Positions 1 through 8,630 of a stretch of 64,000 bases of DNA are shown here, one piece after another; positions within the stretch are counted from its first letter, which is position 1, and each line of letters opens with the position of its first letter. Location: the NCBI RefSeq assembly GCF_042643245.1, contig NZ_JBHRSK010000017.1, forward strand, positions 180,844 to 244,843, written 5' to 3'. A program made the position numbers and the translations under genes. The DNA comes from Acidimangrovimonas pyrenivorans. GTDB taxonomy: Bacteria > Pseudomonadota > Alphaproteobacteria > Rhodobacterales > Rhodobacteraceae. Under the pieces are notes generated by a model. It saw only the letters and a program-made list of their open reading frames with translations. It had not been told where the DNA came from and made no database searches.

Positions 1-269
1 GCTCATCCCGCGAATCCTGCGTGCAGGTTCTGATCCATGCCGAAGCCCTCTGCCCCCCGCCACCGCACGACCAACCGGTCAGAACAGAACCGGTCTCTCC
101 GGTGCTGCGGCTCGATCTGTCCCGGACCAGTGCAACAACGCCCGCCGAAACAAGAAACGGAACAAGAAACGGCGGGAGTTCTCCCCGCCGTTTCCGTCGT
201 GCCCGGTTCCCGACGGGCGTCGGGAGATTTTCGCGGCGCCCTCGCTGCGGAAGGGCCGCGTGTCGGGGC
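1..269. other. Intergenic left edge, no supported gene
   Basis: Nothing coding can be supported here. Open frames exist on both strands but they are low-complexity, Arg/Pro-rich and antisense-type. A short direct repeat of the form AACAAGAAACGG occurs near position 160. The stretch lies downstream of the aldolase/SDR gene, which reads leftward and stops at 270. Confidence 0.5.
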
Positions 270-2312
270 CTAGCGCAGCGCGGCCTCGATATTGCCGCCG
301 TCGACGGTCATCACATGGCCGGTGGTGCGCTCGGCCTGTGCCAGCATGACGAAGGCCTCACCGACATGGCGCGCCTCGACCTCGCGCTTGAGCAGATTGC
401 CGCCCAGATAGGTCGCCTCGTCGACCTTGCGGGCCGCCGCGCGCGACGCGATCATCTCGGGGGTCAGCAGGCCCGAGCGGATGCGGTCGGCGTTGATGCC
501 GTTGACGCGGATGCCCTCGGCTCCAAGCTCGAGCGCCAGTTGGCGCAACAGGAAGAAGGTGGTCGCCTTGGGCAGGCCGTAGGCGGCGAAGCCCTTGCCC
601 GGATTGACCGCCTGTTTCGAGACGTTGAACAGGATCTGCCCGCCGCGCCCCTGCGCCCGGAACACCGCCGTGGCAGCCTGGGCGAAGGCGAGATGCGAGA
701 AGAAGTTGAGCTCGAAGGAGGCGCGCAGGGTTTCGTCGGGCAGGGTGGCGATGTCGCCGGTCATCGCCGCGCCGGCATTCGAGACCAGGATGTCGAGCCC
801 GCCGAACCGCGCCGCGCAGGCGGCCGCCGCCTCGGCCGGAGCGCCCGAGCGGGTGATGTCCGTGGCGATTCCGCCATGGCCGCGGCCAAGCTGGTCGAGC
901 GCGGCTTCCAGCGCCGTGCTGTCGCGGTCGACCAGGAAGAGCGTCGCGCCACGGGCGGCGAAGGCTTGCGCCGTGGCCAGCCCGATCGCCCCGGCACCAC
1001 CGGTGACCAGCACGACGCGGCCCTGCATCTCGGGTTTCTTGCCCTTGCCCAGCTTGGCCTGCTCGAGCGACCAGTATTCCATGTCGAACAGGTCGTCTTC
1101 GCCGATCGGTCGGAAGCCGCCGGCGGCCTCTCCGTCGCCCATCACCTGCAGCGTCTGTTCGCCGATATCGGCGGCGACCGAGGCCGCCTTGGCGTCGGCG
1201 CCGATCCCGACCAGCCCGATGCCGGCCATCCAGGCCAGGTTGGGCAGCGGCGACAGCATCGTCTTGGCCCCGCCGAAGCGCGGCGCCTGGCGTTCGAAAT
1301 AGCCGGTGTAGTCCTGCACGAAGCTGTCGACAGCCGCGCCGATCGGGCCGGCCCCGCCGGCCACCGCCGCGGCGTTCAGCACCAGCGGGTGCCCCTTGGT
1401 GCGAATCACATGGTCAGGCGTCGCCACGCCGCGCGTCGCCAGATTGTCGAGGTCGGGTCGGGCCAGGAAGGACATCACCTTGCTGCCGGCGCGGATGTCG
1501 AAGACCGGCATCGCCGCCCCTTCGGGCAGATGCGCGCCGAGCGCCCCGCGCAGGGCCGACAGGGCGGCGGCGCGGTCGGTCTCGGGCTGGGCCGCCACCG
1601 GGCGCAGCGGCTCGGGCCGGCGCTGGGCCAGCCAGTCCTCGACCATGTTGGTGTGTTCGACGATCCGGTCGTAGGATGACCTGGCGTCCGGTCCCCAGGC
1701 GAAATGGCCGTGGTTGATCAGCAACAGCCCTTCGACGTCGGGATGGGCCTCGTAGGTTTCGGCGGCGAGCTTGGCCAGGGCGAAGCCGGGCATGACATAG
1801 GGAACCAGCGCGAGGCGGTCGCCGAAGATCTCGCGCGTCGCCTCGGCCACTTCGGGCAGGTTGGCGAGGGCGAGGAAGGCGGTGGCATGGGTGTGATCGA
1901 CGTATTTATGCGGCAAGTAGGCATGCAGCAGGGTCTCGACCGAGGGGTTGGGCGCGGTCGAGTCGAGCAGGTTGGAGCGCTGGACATTCACCATGTCCTC
2001 ATCGGACAGCGCCGCCAGCTCGCGCAGCCGCATCAGCGGCGCCAGCCGGACCGCCGGCAGGCCGGCGGCCTCGATCGTGCCCAGGTCCCAGCCCGACCCC
2101 TTGATGTGAATCACTTCGACCTCGTCGCCATAGACGTCGCACGCCGTCAGTTTGACCGAGGTGTTGCCGCCCCCGTGCATCACCAGGTCGGGGTCGGCAC
2201 CGATCAGCCGCGAGCTGTAGACTCGCAGCGCCAGCTCGCTTGCCTCGGGGGCCGGGCCCGCTGCGTCCTGCAGTGCGCGTGCGTCACTGTCTTGCCAACG
2301 ATTTGCGATCAT
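270..2312 (-). CDS. Bifunctional class II aldolase / short-chain dehydrogenase (RhaEW-like)
   Basis: 680-residue two-domain enzyme. The N-terminal half is a class II aldolase/adducin domain with the HGGGNTS phosphate-binding stretch (about residues 46-52), a likely catalytic Glu126 in PSVETLLHAY, and zinc ligands H140, H142 (DHTHA) and H201 (NHGH). The C-terminal half is an NAD(P)-dependent SDR with TGGAGAIG near residue 445 and an S...YxxxK active site (YGLPK). Relatives such as RhaEW cleave a ketose-1-phosphate to DHAP plus an aldehyde and oxidise the aldehyde. An upstream ATG at 2345 exists, but the ATG at 2312 has an AGGAG eight bases ahead and is preferred. It is divergent from the SorC regulator. 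Beside mtnK/mtnA it could cleave 5-methylthioribulose-1-phosphate or 5-deoxyribulose-1-phosphate (inference). The other possibility is ordinary 6-deoxyhexose catabolism, but no rhamnose genes are nearby. Confidence 0.88.
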   Translation of the reverse strand: MIANRWQDSDARALQDAAGPAPEASELALRVYSSRLIGADPDLVMHGGGNTSVKLTACDVYGDEVEVIHIKGSGWDLGTIEAAGLPAVRLAPLMRLRELAALSDEDMVNVQRSNLLDSTAPNPSVETLLHAYLPHKYVDHTHATAFLALANLPEVAEATREIFGDRLALVPYVMPGFALAKLAAETYEAHPDVEGLLLINHGHFAWGPDARSSYDRIVEHTNMVEDWLAQRRPEPLRPVAAQPETDRAAALSALRGALGAHLPEGAAMPVFDIRAGSKVMSFLARPDLDNLATRGVATPDHVIRTKGHPLVLNAAAVAGGAGPIGAAVDSFVQDYTGYFERQAPRFGGAKTMLSPLPNLAWMAGIGLVGIGADAKAASVAADIGEQTLQVMGDGEAAGGFRPIGEDDLFDMEYWSLEQAKLGKGKKPEMQGRVVLVTGGAGAIGLATAQAFAARGATLFLVDRDSTALEAALDQLGRGHGGIATDITRSGAPAEAAAACAARFGGLDILVSNAGAAMTGDIATLPDETLRASFELNFFSHLAFAQAATAVFRAQGRGGQILFNVSKQAVNPGKGFAAYGLPKATTFFLLRQLALELGAEGIRVNGINADRIRSGLLTPEMIASRAAARKVDEATYLGGNLLKREVEARHVGEAFVMLAQAERTTGHVMTVDGGNIEAALR

Positions 2313-2423
2313 TCCAAAGCTCCTGTTGCGGTCAGCCGGCGGCACAGCGCGCCGCTTGTTGATTTCTCGCGGCTGTTATACAAAAGTCAAAGGCATCTGT
2401 CATAAATAAAATGAGGGGAGGCG
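2313..2423. promoter_or_regulatory. Divergent promoter region of aldolase/SDR and SorC regulator
   Basis: This 111-bp spacer contains an AT-rich core around 2375-2412. A TGTCA half-site lies at 2398-2402, eight bases from an ATGAG that only weakly matches TGACA. This is a poor copy of the palindromes at 6003 and 13404. The site could be a degenerate operator for the adjacent SorC protein, but the match is weak. Confidence 0.4.
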
Positions 2424-3392
2424 ATGGCCGGCACAAAACGCAGGACGACGGGGCGGATCAGCGGCGAGAATGTCGTGATCGAGGTCGCGTGGATGTATTA
2501 CCAGCAGGGGCTGAACCAGAAGGAGATCGCCGACCGCCTGGGCATCTCGCGCGCGACCATCGTCAACTATCTTCAGGAGGCGCGCGAGCAGGGCTTTGTC
2601 CGCATCTCGCTGAATTCCGAGGCCTTCACCACCCATCGCTCGGCGGTCGAGCTGTGCCAGGCCTTCGGGCTCAAGGCGGCCTATGTGGTGCCGGACGAAA
2701 GCGCCGATACCGAGACCGCCTTCTACCGTGTGGTGCAGGGCGCGGCCGATTGGCTGCCCGAGCTGCTGGCGCCGGGCGACCGGCTTGGCGTCGCCTGGGG
2801 GCGGACGATCTACGAACTGGCAGAGGCCACCGCCGAGACCCGGATCGACGATCTGGCGGTCCTGCAGCTGGTCGGCTCGATGGCCACACCCTACGGCTTC
2901 ACCGCCGAGGCCTGCTCGACCCGGCTGGCGCAGCGGCTGGGGGCGCGCTGCTACAACCTGCATGCCCCGGCGATCCTGTCACGGGCCGAGCTGGCGGCCG
3001 AGCTGCGCGCCGAGCCGATCATCCACGATCAGCTCGCCCGGCTCGAGACCTGCAACAAGTTCCTGTTCTCGGTCGGCACCTGCCTGCCAGACAGCCATGT
3101 CGTCGGCAGCGGCGTGGCGTCGCAGGAGGATCTGGAATGGTATGTCGCTCGCGGCGCGCAGGCGGTGCTTTGCGGCCGCTTCATCGACGGCACGGGCCGC
3201 GGCATCGACGGCCCGCTTGAGCCGCGGATGATCGGCATTCCGCTCGAACGGCTGGTCGGGCTGGAGATGGGTATCCTGGTGACGCCGGGGCTCGACAAGG
3301 TCGAGGCTTCTCTGGCCGCCATTCGCGGCGGCTATGTCAGCCATATGGTCACCAGCCTCGGGGTTGCCGAGGCGCTGCTTGCCAGCGCCTAG
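2424..3392 (+). CDS. SorC/DeoR-family sugar-binding transcriptional regulator
   Basis: 322 residues. An N-terminal helix-turn-helix (about residues 31-51, NQKEIADRLGISRATIVNYL) is followed by a SorC effector-binding domain that folds like a sugar-phosphate isomerase. SorC proteins sense phosphorylated sugars and control nearby sugar-uptake operons. A GGGAGG ribosome site precedes the ATG. The gene faces away from the aldolase/SDR and converges on mtnA. I infer that it controls the aldolase, mtnKA/ABC and transketolase/RuBisCO-like transcription units, because two of those promoters carry the same 18-bp palindrome. The inducer may be a 5-substituted ribose or ribulose phosphate. Confidence 0.9.
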   Translation: MAGTKRRTTGRISGENVVIEVAWMYYQQGLNQKEIADRLGISRATIVNYLQEAREQGFVRISLNSEAFTTHRSAVELCQAFGLKAAYVVPDESADTETAFYRVVQGAADWLPELLAPGDRLGVAWGRTIYELAEATAETRIDDLAVLQLVGSMATPYGFTAEACSTRLAQRLGARCYNLHAPAILSRAELAAELRAEPIIHDQLARLETCNKFLFSVGTCLPDSHVVGSGVASQEDLEWYVARGAQAVLCGRFIDGTGRGIDGPLEPRMIGIPLERLVGLEMGILVTPGLDKVEASLAAIRGGYVSHMVTSLGVAEALLASA

Positions 3393-3568
3393 ACAGCCCG
3401 CGCCCCGTGGCTCTTGCCGGATGTGCCGGAGCGCGCGCTGCCTTGGCCGGCATCCTGCTTTGAGACCGGCGGGAAGGCTGGCCGGCCTGCCTCCCGGCGG
3501 CCCGTGCCCCCAAGGCGGGCCTGACGGCTGCCGGCGTCACATGCGCCGGCGCCGTCCCACCCGCGCGC

Positions 3569-4663
3569 TCAGCGCCCCTTGAGGTCGGGGAACATCGCCG
3601 CCAGCCCCTCTTCCGTGGCCGGGCAGACGCCGCGTTCGGTGATCAGCCCGGTCACCAGTTCGGCCGGGGTGACGTCGAAGGCCGGATTGCGCGCCGGCGT
3701 GCCATCGGGCGAGATCTGCACCGAAATGATGCGTCCCTCGGGATCGCGGCCCTGGACATGCGTCACTTCCTCGCCGCCGCGTTCCTCGATCGGGATCTCC
3801 TTGACCCCGTCACTGACGGTCCAGTCGATCGTCGGCGAGGGCAGGGCGACGTAGAACGGCACCCCGTTCGCCTTGGCCGCCAGCGCCTTGAGATAGGTGC
3901 CGATCTTGTTGCAGACGTCGCCGCGCGCCGTGGTCCGGTCGGTGCCGACGATCACCAGATCGACCTCGCCATGCTGCATCAGGTGGCCGCCGGCATTGTC
4001 GACGATCAGGTCGTGGCTGACGCCGTGGCTGTTCAGTTCCCAGCTGGTCAGCTGGGCGCCCTGGTTGCGCGGCCGGGTCTCGTCGACGAAGACATGGACG
4101 TCGATGCCGTCCTCGACGGCGTGGTAGATCGGCGAGGTCGCGGTGCCCCAGTCGACCGTCGCCGGCCAGCCGGCATTGCAATGGGTCAGCACATTGACCC
4201 GGCCGCCGCCTTTCCTGCGGGCGATCTCGCGGATGATCTCGAGCCCGTTGAGGCCGATTTGGCGATTGGTCTCGACATCCTCTTCGCAGATCTCGTCGGC
4301 GCGGGCGAAGGCCGCCGCGGCACGGTCCCCGGCGGACAGCGGCGCCAGCACCCGGGTCATCTCGTCGAGCGCCCATTTCAGGTTGATCGCGGTCGGCCGG
4401 GTCTCGTGCAGGATTTCCCAGGTTTCCCTCAGCGCGTCATCCGAGGGATCGGCGGCCATCTGCACCGCCATGCCATAGGCCGCCGTCGCGCCGATCAGCG
4501 GTGCGCCCCGCACCCACATTTCGCGAATCGCGTCGGCGAAATCCTGTCGGGTTGCCAGCGTCACGATGCGCAGATCATGCGGCAGCCAGCGCTGGTCGAT
4601 GATTTGCACCTCTCCCGTCGGCATGCGCCAGATCGAGCGGAAATGCTTGCCGTCGATTTTCAT
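3569..4663 (-). CDS. mtnA: S-methyl-5-thioribose-1-phosphate isomerase
   Basis: 364 residues, normal family length. MtnA converts 5-methylthioribose-1-phosphate to 5-methylthioribulose-1-phosphate in methionine salvage; relatives also act on 5-deoxyribose-1-phosphate. The family RGAP motif is at residues 52-55, the catalytic cysteine is C162 in LTHCNAG, and the catalytic aspartate is D242 in VGTDR, followed by GDVCNKIGTY. The start ATG (4661-4663) overlaps the mtnK stop codon as ATGA, so the two genes are translationally coupled. The 176-bp gap to the convergent SorC gene is GC-rich with several inverted repeats but no clear U-tract terminator. Confidence 0.95.
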   Translation of the reverse strand: MKIDGKHFRSIWRMPTGEVQIIDQRWLPHDLRIVTLATRQDFADAIREMWVRGAPLIGATAAYGMAVQMAADPSDDALRETWEILHETRPTAINLKWALDEMTRVLAPLSAGDRAAAAFARADEICEEDVETNRQIGLNGLEIIREIARRKGGGRVNVLTHCNAGWPATVDWGTATSPIYHAVEDGIDVHVFVDETRPRNQGAQLTSWELNSHGVSHDLIVDNAGGHLMQHGEVDLVIVGTDRTTARGDVCNKIGTYLKALAAKANGVPFYVALPSPTIDWTVSDGVKEIPIEERGGEEVTHVQGRDPEGRIISVQISPDGTPARNPAFDVTPAELVTGLITERGVCPATEEGLAAMFPDLKGR

Positions 4664-5925
4664 AGGTAGTCCTCTCCGTTGATCTGGCGGGCGAGTCCGA
4701 GCACTTCGGCCATCCCGTTGAAATTGGCGCGCCCCACGGCCAGGGCGCGGCCCAGCACCAGGCCGCGCGCCTCGCAGGCCGCGCGGCTGGCCTCGTCGGC
4801 AATCTGGTCGTACTCGGCGATATGGGCGAGGCTCAGGGTCCGGCGGTGCATCTCGATGCCGCAGAAGCCGAGCGTGTCGCGCCAGATCGCCGCCAGCCGC
4901 TCGATCCGCGCCTGTTCGGCGCCGAAGCCGTGGCCCTGATCCTCGAACAGGCTGGCCTGATAGAGGATGCCGGTCCGCTCGCTGCGCCACAGGCGGGTGA
5001 ACTCGTCGCTGAAAGTCGCCCAGATTTCGTCGACGACCGAGAGGATCCATTCCTGATAGTCGGCGCGCGCGCCCGGGGCCTCGGCATGGCCGGGCTGGGC
5101 GTAATAGGCCATCAGGAAGTTGGCGATCAGCATCCCGATGTCGAAGCCCATCGGGCCATAGGTGGCGAATTCCGGGTCGATCACCCGGGTCTCGCTGTCG
5201 CTGACCATCACCGAGCCGGTGTGCAGGTCGCCATGCAGCAGCGTCTCGGCGTTGTTGGCAAAGGCCGCCTTCATGTGCTGGGCGGCGATCTTGAGGTCGA
5301 TATCGGCGCGCAGCCGCGCCACGATCGGGTCGAGCCCCGGCGTATGGTGGTTCATCTCGGCCGCGAAATAGGGGTCGGAGAACACCAGATTCTCGGTGAT
5401 GTCGCACAGTTCGACATTGCCGGCGAAAAGCGCCAGGTCGGCCTTGCGCTGGGCGGTCTTCATCGACAGATCCGAGCCGCGGAACAGGGTGCGGGCGCAG
5501 AACCGTCCCAGCACCGCGCCCAGATCGGGGTGGCGCCGGCCTTCCATCAGGCTTTTCCGCAGGATCACGTGCGGGCTGAGGAATTCCATCACCACCATGG
5601 CCTGGGCCTCGTCGAAATGGAACAGCTCGGGCACCGCGCCGGGATCGCGCGCCGCCTGCCGAACAAGCGCGTTGTATTCGAAGAAGGCGCGTCTGAGCGG
5701 CAGCGGCCAGGCCTCGCCCACCAGGCGGACATAGGGCAGGGCCTGCTTGACGATCACGCTGCCTGCCGCGCCGTCGATGATGAAGACCAGGTTGAGGTTG
5801 CCGTCGCCGACCTCCCGCACCTGCCAACTGGCGGGATCGCCGACTCGCTTGCGGATCGCGTCGATCGCCCCCAGCCGCTCGGCCAGCGTGTCCGGTCTCA
5901 GGGCTTCATAGCTTTCATCACTCAT
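4660..5925 (-). CDS. mtnK: S-methyl-5-thioribose kinase
   Basis: 421 residues, typical of MtnK, a choline-kinase-fold enzyme that phosphorylates the C1 hydroxyl of methylthioribose. The catalytic loop HGDLHTGS is at residues 231-238, the metal-binding DPE at 250-252 (DPEFATYGPMGFD is diagnostic), and a nucleotide-binding lysine is near residue 60. The ATG at 5925 has GGAGG six bases upstream. It is first in an mtnK-mtnA operon divergent from the sugar ABC transporter, and both share the operator at 6003-6020. A kinase acting on free methylthioribose, rather than an MTA phosphorylase, suggests use of imported or hydrolase-derived sugar. Activity on 5-deoxyribose is possible. Confidence 0.95.
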   Translation of the reverse strand: MSDESYEALRPDTLAERLGAIDAIRKRVGDPASWQVREVGDGNLNLVFIIDGAAGSVIVKQALPYVRLVGEAWPLPLRRAFFEYNALVRQAARDPGAVPELFHFDEAQAMVVMEFLSPHVILRKSLMEGRRHPDLGAVLGRFCARTLFRGSDLSMKTAQRKADLALFAGNVELCDITENLVFSDPYFAAEMNHHTPGLDPIVARLRADIDLKIAAQHMKAAFANNAETLLHGDLHTGSVMVSDSETRVIDPEFATYGPMGFDIGMLIANFLMAYYAQPGHAEAPGARADYQEWILSVVDEIWATFSDEFTRLWRSERTGILYQASLFEDQGHGFGAEQARIERLAAIWRDTLGFCGIEMHRRTLSLAHIAEYDQIADEASRAACEARGLVLGRALAVGRANFNGMAEVLGLARQINGEDYL

Positions 5926-6002
5926 GGTGTCCTCCCTCGCGCGGCGCTTCGCGGACGCCGCCTGCGTGTCTTCGGGCGCAGAATTCCGAGTTTTCTCGCA
6001 AT

Positions 6003-6020
6003 TGTCAAATTGTATTGACA
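6003..6020. promoter_or_regulatory. 18-bp palindromic operator TGTCA-N8-TGACA (copy 1)
   Basis: TGTCA (6003-6007), eight AT-rich bases, then TGACA (6016-6020). On each strand the palindrome contributes a TTGACA-like -35 hexamer: TTGACA at 6015-6020 on the plus strand and TTTGACA on the minus strand. A bound regulator would therefore block both mtnK and the ABC operon. The same architecture recurs at 13404-13421. The SorC protein is the likely ligand (inference). Confidence 0.65.
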
Positions 6021-6069
6021 TTTGAAAGATTGCGGCGGTAGCTTCAAGCCGAGTGGAGGAGAATTCGTC

Positions 6070-7581
6070 TTGGAAAAAGCCGCAATCCGGCTGTCCGGTC
6101 TGCACAAGGCGTTCGGGCGCAACAAGGTTCTGCGCGGGATCGACCTCGAGATTCCGGCCGGCCAGGTCACCGTTCTGATGGGCGCGAACGGCGCGGGGAA
6201 GTCGACCCTGGTCAAGGTGCTCTGCGGCGTGCATTCGGCCGACGAGGGGACGGTGATGCTGGGGGATCGCCCTTTCGCGCCGGCCTCGCCGTCCGAGGCG
6301 CTGCGCGCCGGGGTGGTGACCGTGCACCAGAACATCAATGACGGCGTCGTGCCCGATCTCGACGTCGCCTCGAACCTGCTGCTCGACACGCTGGCGGACG
6401 GGGCCGGCTTCTTCCTGCGCCGTCGCCGGATGCGGGACGAGGCGCGCCAGATCGCCCTGAGGGTCGGGCTGAAGATCGACGTCGGCCATCAGGTAGCCGA
6501 CCTCACGCTCGCCGACCGCCAGCTGGTCGCCATCGCCCGCGCCATGGCACGCGATCCGCAACTGCTGATCCTCGACGAGCCGACCTCGTCGCTGTCCGCC
6601 CTCGAGGCCGAGCGCCTGTTCGCGCTGATCGAGCGGCTGCGCGACCGCGGCGTCGCCGTGCTCTATATCTCGCACCGCATGTCCGACATCCGCCGCCTCG
6701 CTGACCGCATCGTCTCGATGCGCGACGGCCGGATCTCGGGCCTGTTCGAAGAGAAGCCGCTGGACTATTCCGGATCGGTCCGCGCCATGCTGGGCCATGA
6801 GATCACCGAGGTCGATATCGCCGTCCCGACGCCGGGCCGCACGGTCGTCGAGGTAAGCGATCTGGTGCTGCGGCAGGGCGCGCGGCCCTTTTCGCTGACC
6901 GCGCGCGAGAACGAGGTCATCGCGGTCACCGGCCTCGTCGGCAGCGGCAAGTCCGAATTGGCCTCGGTTCTGTTCGGGCTCGAGCGGCCGCTCTCGGGGG
7001 CCGTGACGCTGGACGGCAAGCCGCATCGGCCGGCCAGCGCCCGCGCCGCGATAGAGGCCGGCGTCTTCCTGTGCCCCAAGGATCGGCTGGTCAACGCCGT
7101 GGTCGCGGATTTCGACATCACCCGCAACATCTCCCTGCCGTTCACCCGCCGCCACAGCCGGATGTCCTTTGTCAGCAGGCGCTCGGAACGGGGCGCGGCG
7201 CGGCGGATGATCGACACGCTGGGCGTTGTCTGTCAGGGGCCGGGCGACGGCATCCTGACGCTCTCGGGCGGCAACCAGCAGAAGGTGATGGTGGCGCGCT
7301 GGATGGCCGAGGCCTCGCGCCTGCTGATCCTCGACGAGCCGTTCCAGGGCGTCGATATCCAGGCCCGGCGCGACATCGGCCACAAGATCCGCGAGACCGC
7401 CGGCAGCCGGGCGACGATCGTCTTCGTCGCCGAGCTGGACGAGGCGCTCGAGATCGCCGACCGGATCTTCGTGATGAGCGAGCATTCGATCGTCGGCGAA
7501 CACCGAAACGAAAACATAGACGTGTCCGCGATCATGGCCGAAGTGGTCGATGCCGCCGCGACACGCGCCGAAGGGAATTGA
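6070..7581 (+). CDS. Sugar ABC transporter, tandem ATP-binding protein (RbsA/MglA type)
   Basis: 503 residues with two fused ABC domains, as in ribose/galactose importers. Domain 1 has Walker A GANGAGKS (about residues 38-45), a degenerate signature (LTLADRQ) and Walker B LLILDEPTSS. Domain 2 has Walker A GLVGSGKS, signature LSGGNQQ and Walker B LLILDEP. I chose the TTG at 6070 because GGAGGA lies eight bases upstream; an in-frame TTG at 6022 lies directly behind the operator and has no ribosome site. It is followed without a gap by the permease gene. The complex would sit at the inner membrane and import the substrate of the mtnK/mtnA pathway (inference from position and shared operator). 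Confidence 0.9.
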   Translation: MEKAAIRLSGLHKAFGRNKVLRGIDLEIPAGQVTVLMGANGAGKSTLVKVLCGVHSADEGTVMLGDRPFAPASPSEALRAGVVTVHQNINDGVVPDLDVASNLLLDTLADGAGFFLRRRRMRDEARQIALRVGLKIDVGHQVADLTLADRQLVAIARAMARDPQLLILDEPTSSLSALEAERLFALIERLRDRGVAVLYISHRMSDIRRLADRIVSMRDGRISGLFEEKPLDYSGSVRAMLGHEITEVDIAVPTPGRTVVEVSDLVLRQGARPFSLTARENEVIAVTGLVGSGKSELASVLFGLERPLSGAVTLDGKPHRPASARAAIEAGVFLCPKDRLVNAVVADFDITRNISLPFTRRHSRMSFVSRRSERGAARRMIDTLGVVCQGPGDGILTLSGGNQQKVMVARWMAEASRLLILDEPFQGVDIQARRDIGHKIRETAGSRATIVFVAELDEALEIADRIFVMSEHSIVGEHRNENIDVSAIMAEVVDAAATRAEGN

Positions 7582-7582
7582 G

Positions 7583-8599
7583 ATGACGCAGGGCAGCACT
7601 CTCATCGACATCGCCATCAAATACGGCTTCCTCGCGCTGATGGCTGGGCTGATCGCCTTTTTCGGCACCATGGCTGACGGCTTCCTCACCCCGTTCAGCG
7701 CGGTGTTCATCCTGCAATCGGTGGCGATCACCGGCATTCTCGCGCTTGGCGTGACCGCGACCCTCGTTGTCGGCGGCTTCGATCTCTCGATCGGCGCGGT
7801 GGCGACTTCGGCGCTGATGCTGTCGGCCTATGTCATGGTGGTCTGGGAGCAGAGCGCGGTGACCGCGGTGCTGCTCTGCCTGGCCATGGGCGCCGTCGTC
7901 GGGCTGGTGAACGGGCTGCTGATCGTCAAGATGAAGGTGCCCGACCTGCTGGCGACGCTGGGGATGATGTTCCTGCTGGTCGGGCTGCAGCGCATCCCGA
8001 CCCAGGGCCGCTCGATCTCGACCGGGATGACGCTGTCGGATGGGGATGTCGCCAAGGGGCATTTCTCGGAAACCTTCCTGATGCTCGGCCGCCACCGTGT
8101 CGACTTCTTCGCGCCGAACCTGGTGCCGCTGTCGGTGATCTTCCTGGTGGTGATCGCGGTCGGCGTCTGGCTGTTCCTCGAACTCACCCGCCACGGTCGG
8201 CTGATGTATGCCATCGGGTCGAATGCGCAGGCGGCCAGCCTGGCCGGCACCAATGTCGACCGCTACAAGATCCTCGCCTACATGATCTCGGGCACGCTGG
8301 CCTCTTTCGGGGGCGTGTTGCTGGCTGCCAGGCTGGGGCGGGGCGACGTCGCCTCGGGCAACAACCTGCTGCTCGACTCGGTCGCGGCGGCGCTGATCGG
8401 CTTCGCCGTGCTCGGCGCTTCCAAGCCCAACGCCTTCGGCACTGCCGTCGGGGCGCTTTTCGTCGGCATCCTGTTGCAGGGTCTGACGATGATGAACGCC
8501 CCCTACTACACCCAGGATTTCGTCAAGGGCGCCGTGCTTGTCGTCGCGCTCGTCTTCACTTTCGCGCTTTCCGGCAGAGGAGGCCGGGGGCGCGGCTGA
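7583..8599 (+). CDS. Sugar ABC transporter permease (RbsC type)
   Basis: 338 residues, strongly hydrophobic, with about ten membrane segments and the RbsC/BPD_transp_2 signature stretches ITGILALGVTATLVVGGFD and GSNAQAASLAGTNVDRYK. The ATG at 7583 follows the ATPase stop by one base and has AGGGAA ahead. An ATG-like start 33 bases upstream would add a polar tail inside the ATPase gene and is not preferred. It forms the homodimeric membrane channel of the importer with its ATPase and binding-protein neighbours. Confidence 0.9.
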   Translation: MTQGSTLIDIAIKYGFLALMAGLIAFFGTMADGFLTPFSAVFILQSVAITGILALGVTATLVVGGFDLSIGAVATSALMLSAYVMVVWEQSAVTAVLLCLAMGAVVGLVNGLLIVKMKVPDLLATLGMMFLLVGLQRIPTQGRSISTGMTLSDGDVAKGHFSETFLMLGRHRVDFFAPNLVPLSVIFLVVIAVGVWLFLELTRHGRLMYAIGSNAQAASLAGTNVDRYKILAYMISGTLASFGGVLLAARLGRGDVASGNNLLLDSVAAALIGFAVLGASKPNAFGTAVGALFVGILLQGLTMMNAPYYTQDFVKGAVLVVALVFTFALSGRGGRGRG

Positions 8600-8630
8600 A
8601 TCCGAACAACAAGGACCTCGGGAGGAATAC

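Noticed and set aside
270..2345. Long plus-strand frames opposite the aldolase/SDR gene (for example 21-1679)
   Set aside because: At this GC content antisense frames stay open by chance. The translations are Arg/Gly/His-rich, with no family and no ribosome site, while the minus-strand gene has full domain motifs.
5926..7737. Continuation of the minus-strand mtnK frame into a 1000-residue protein
   Set aside because: The extension is antisense to the ABC ATPase and crosses the operator. MtnK has a normal start with a ribosome site at 5925.
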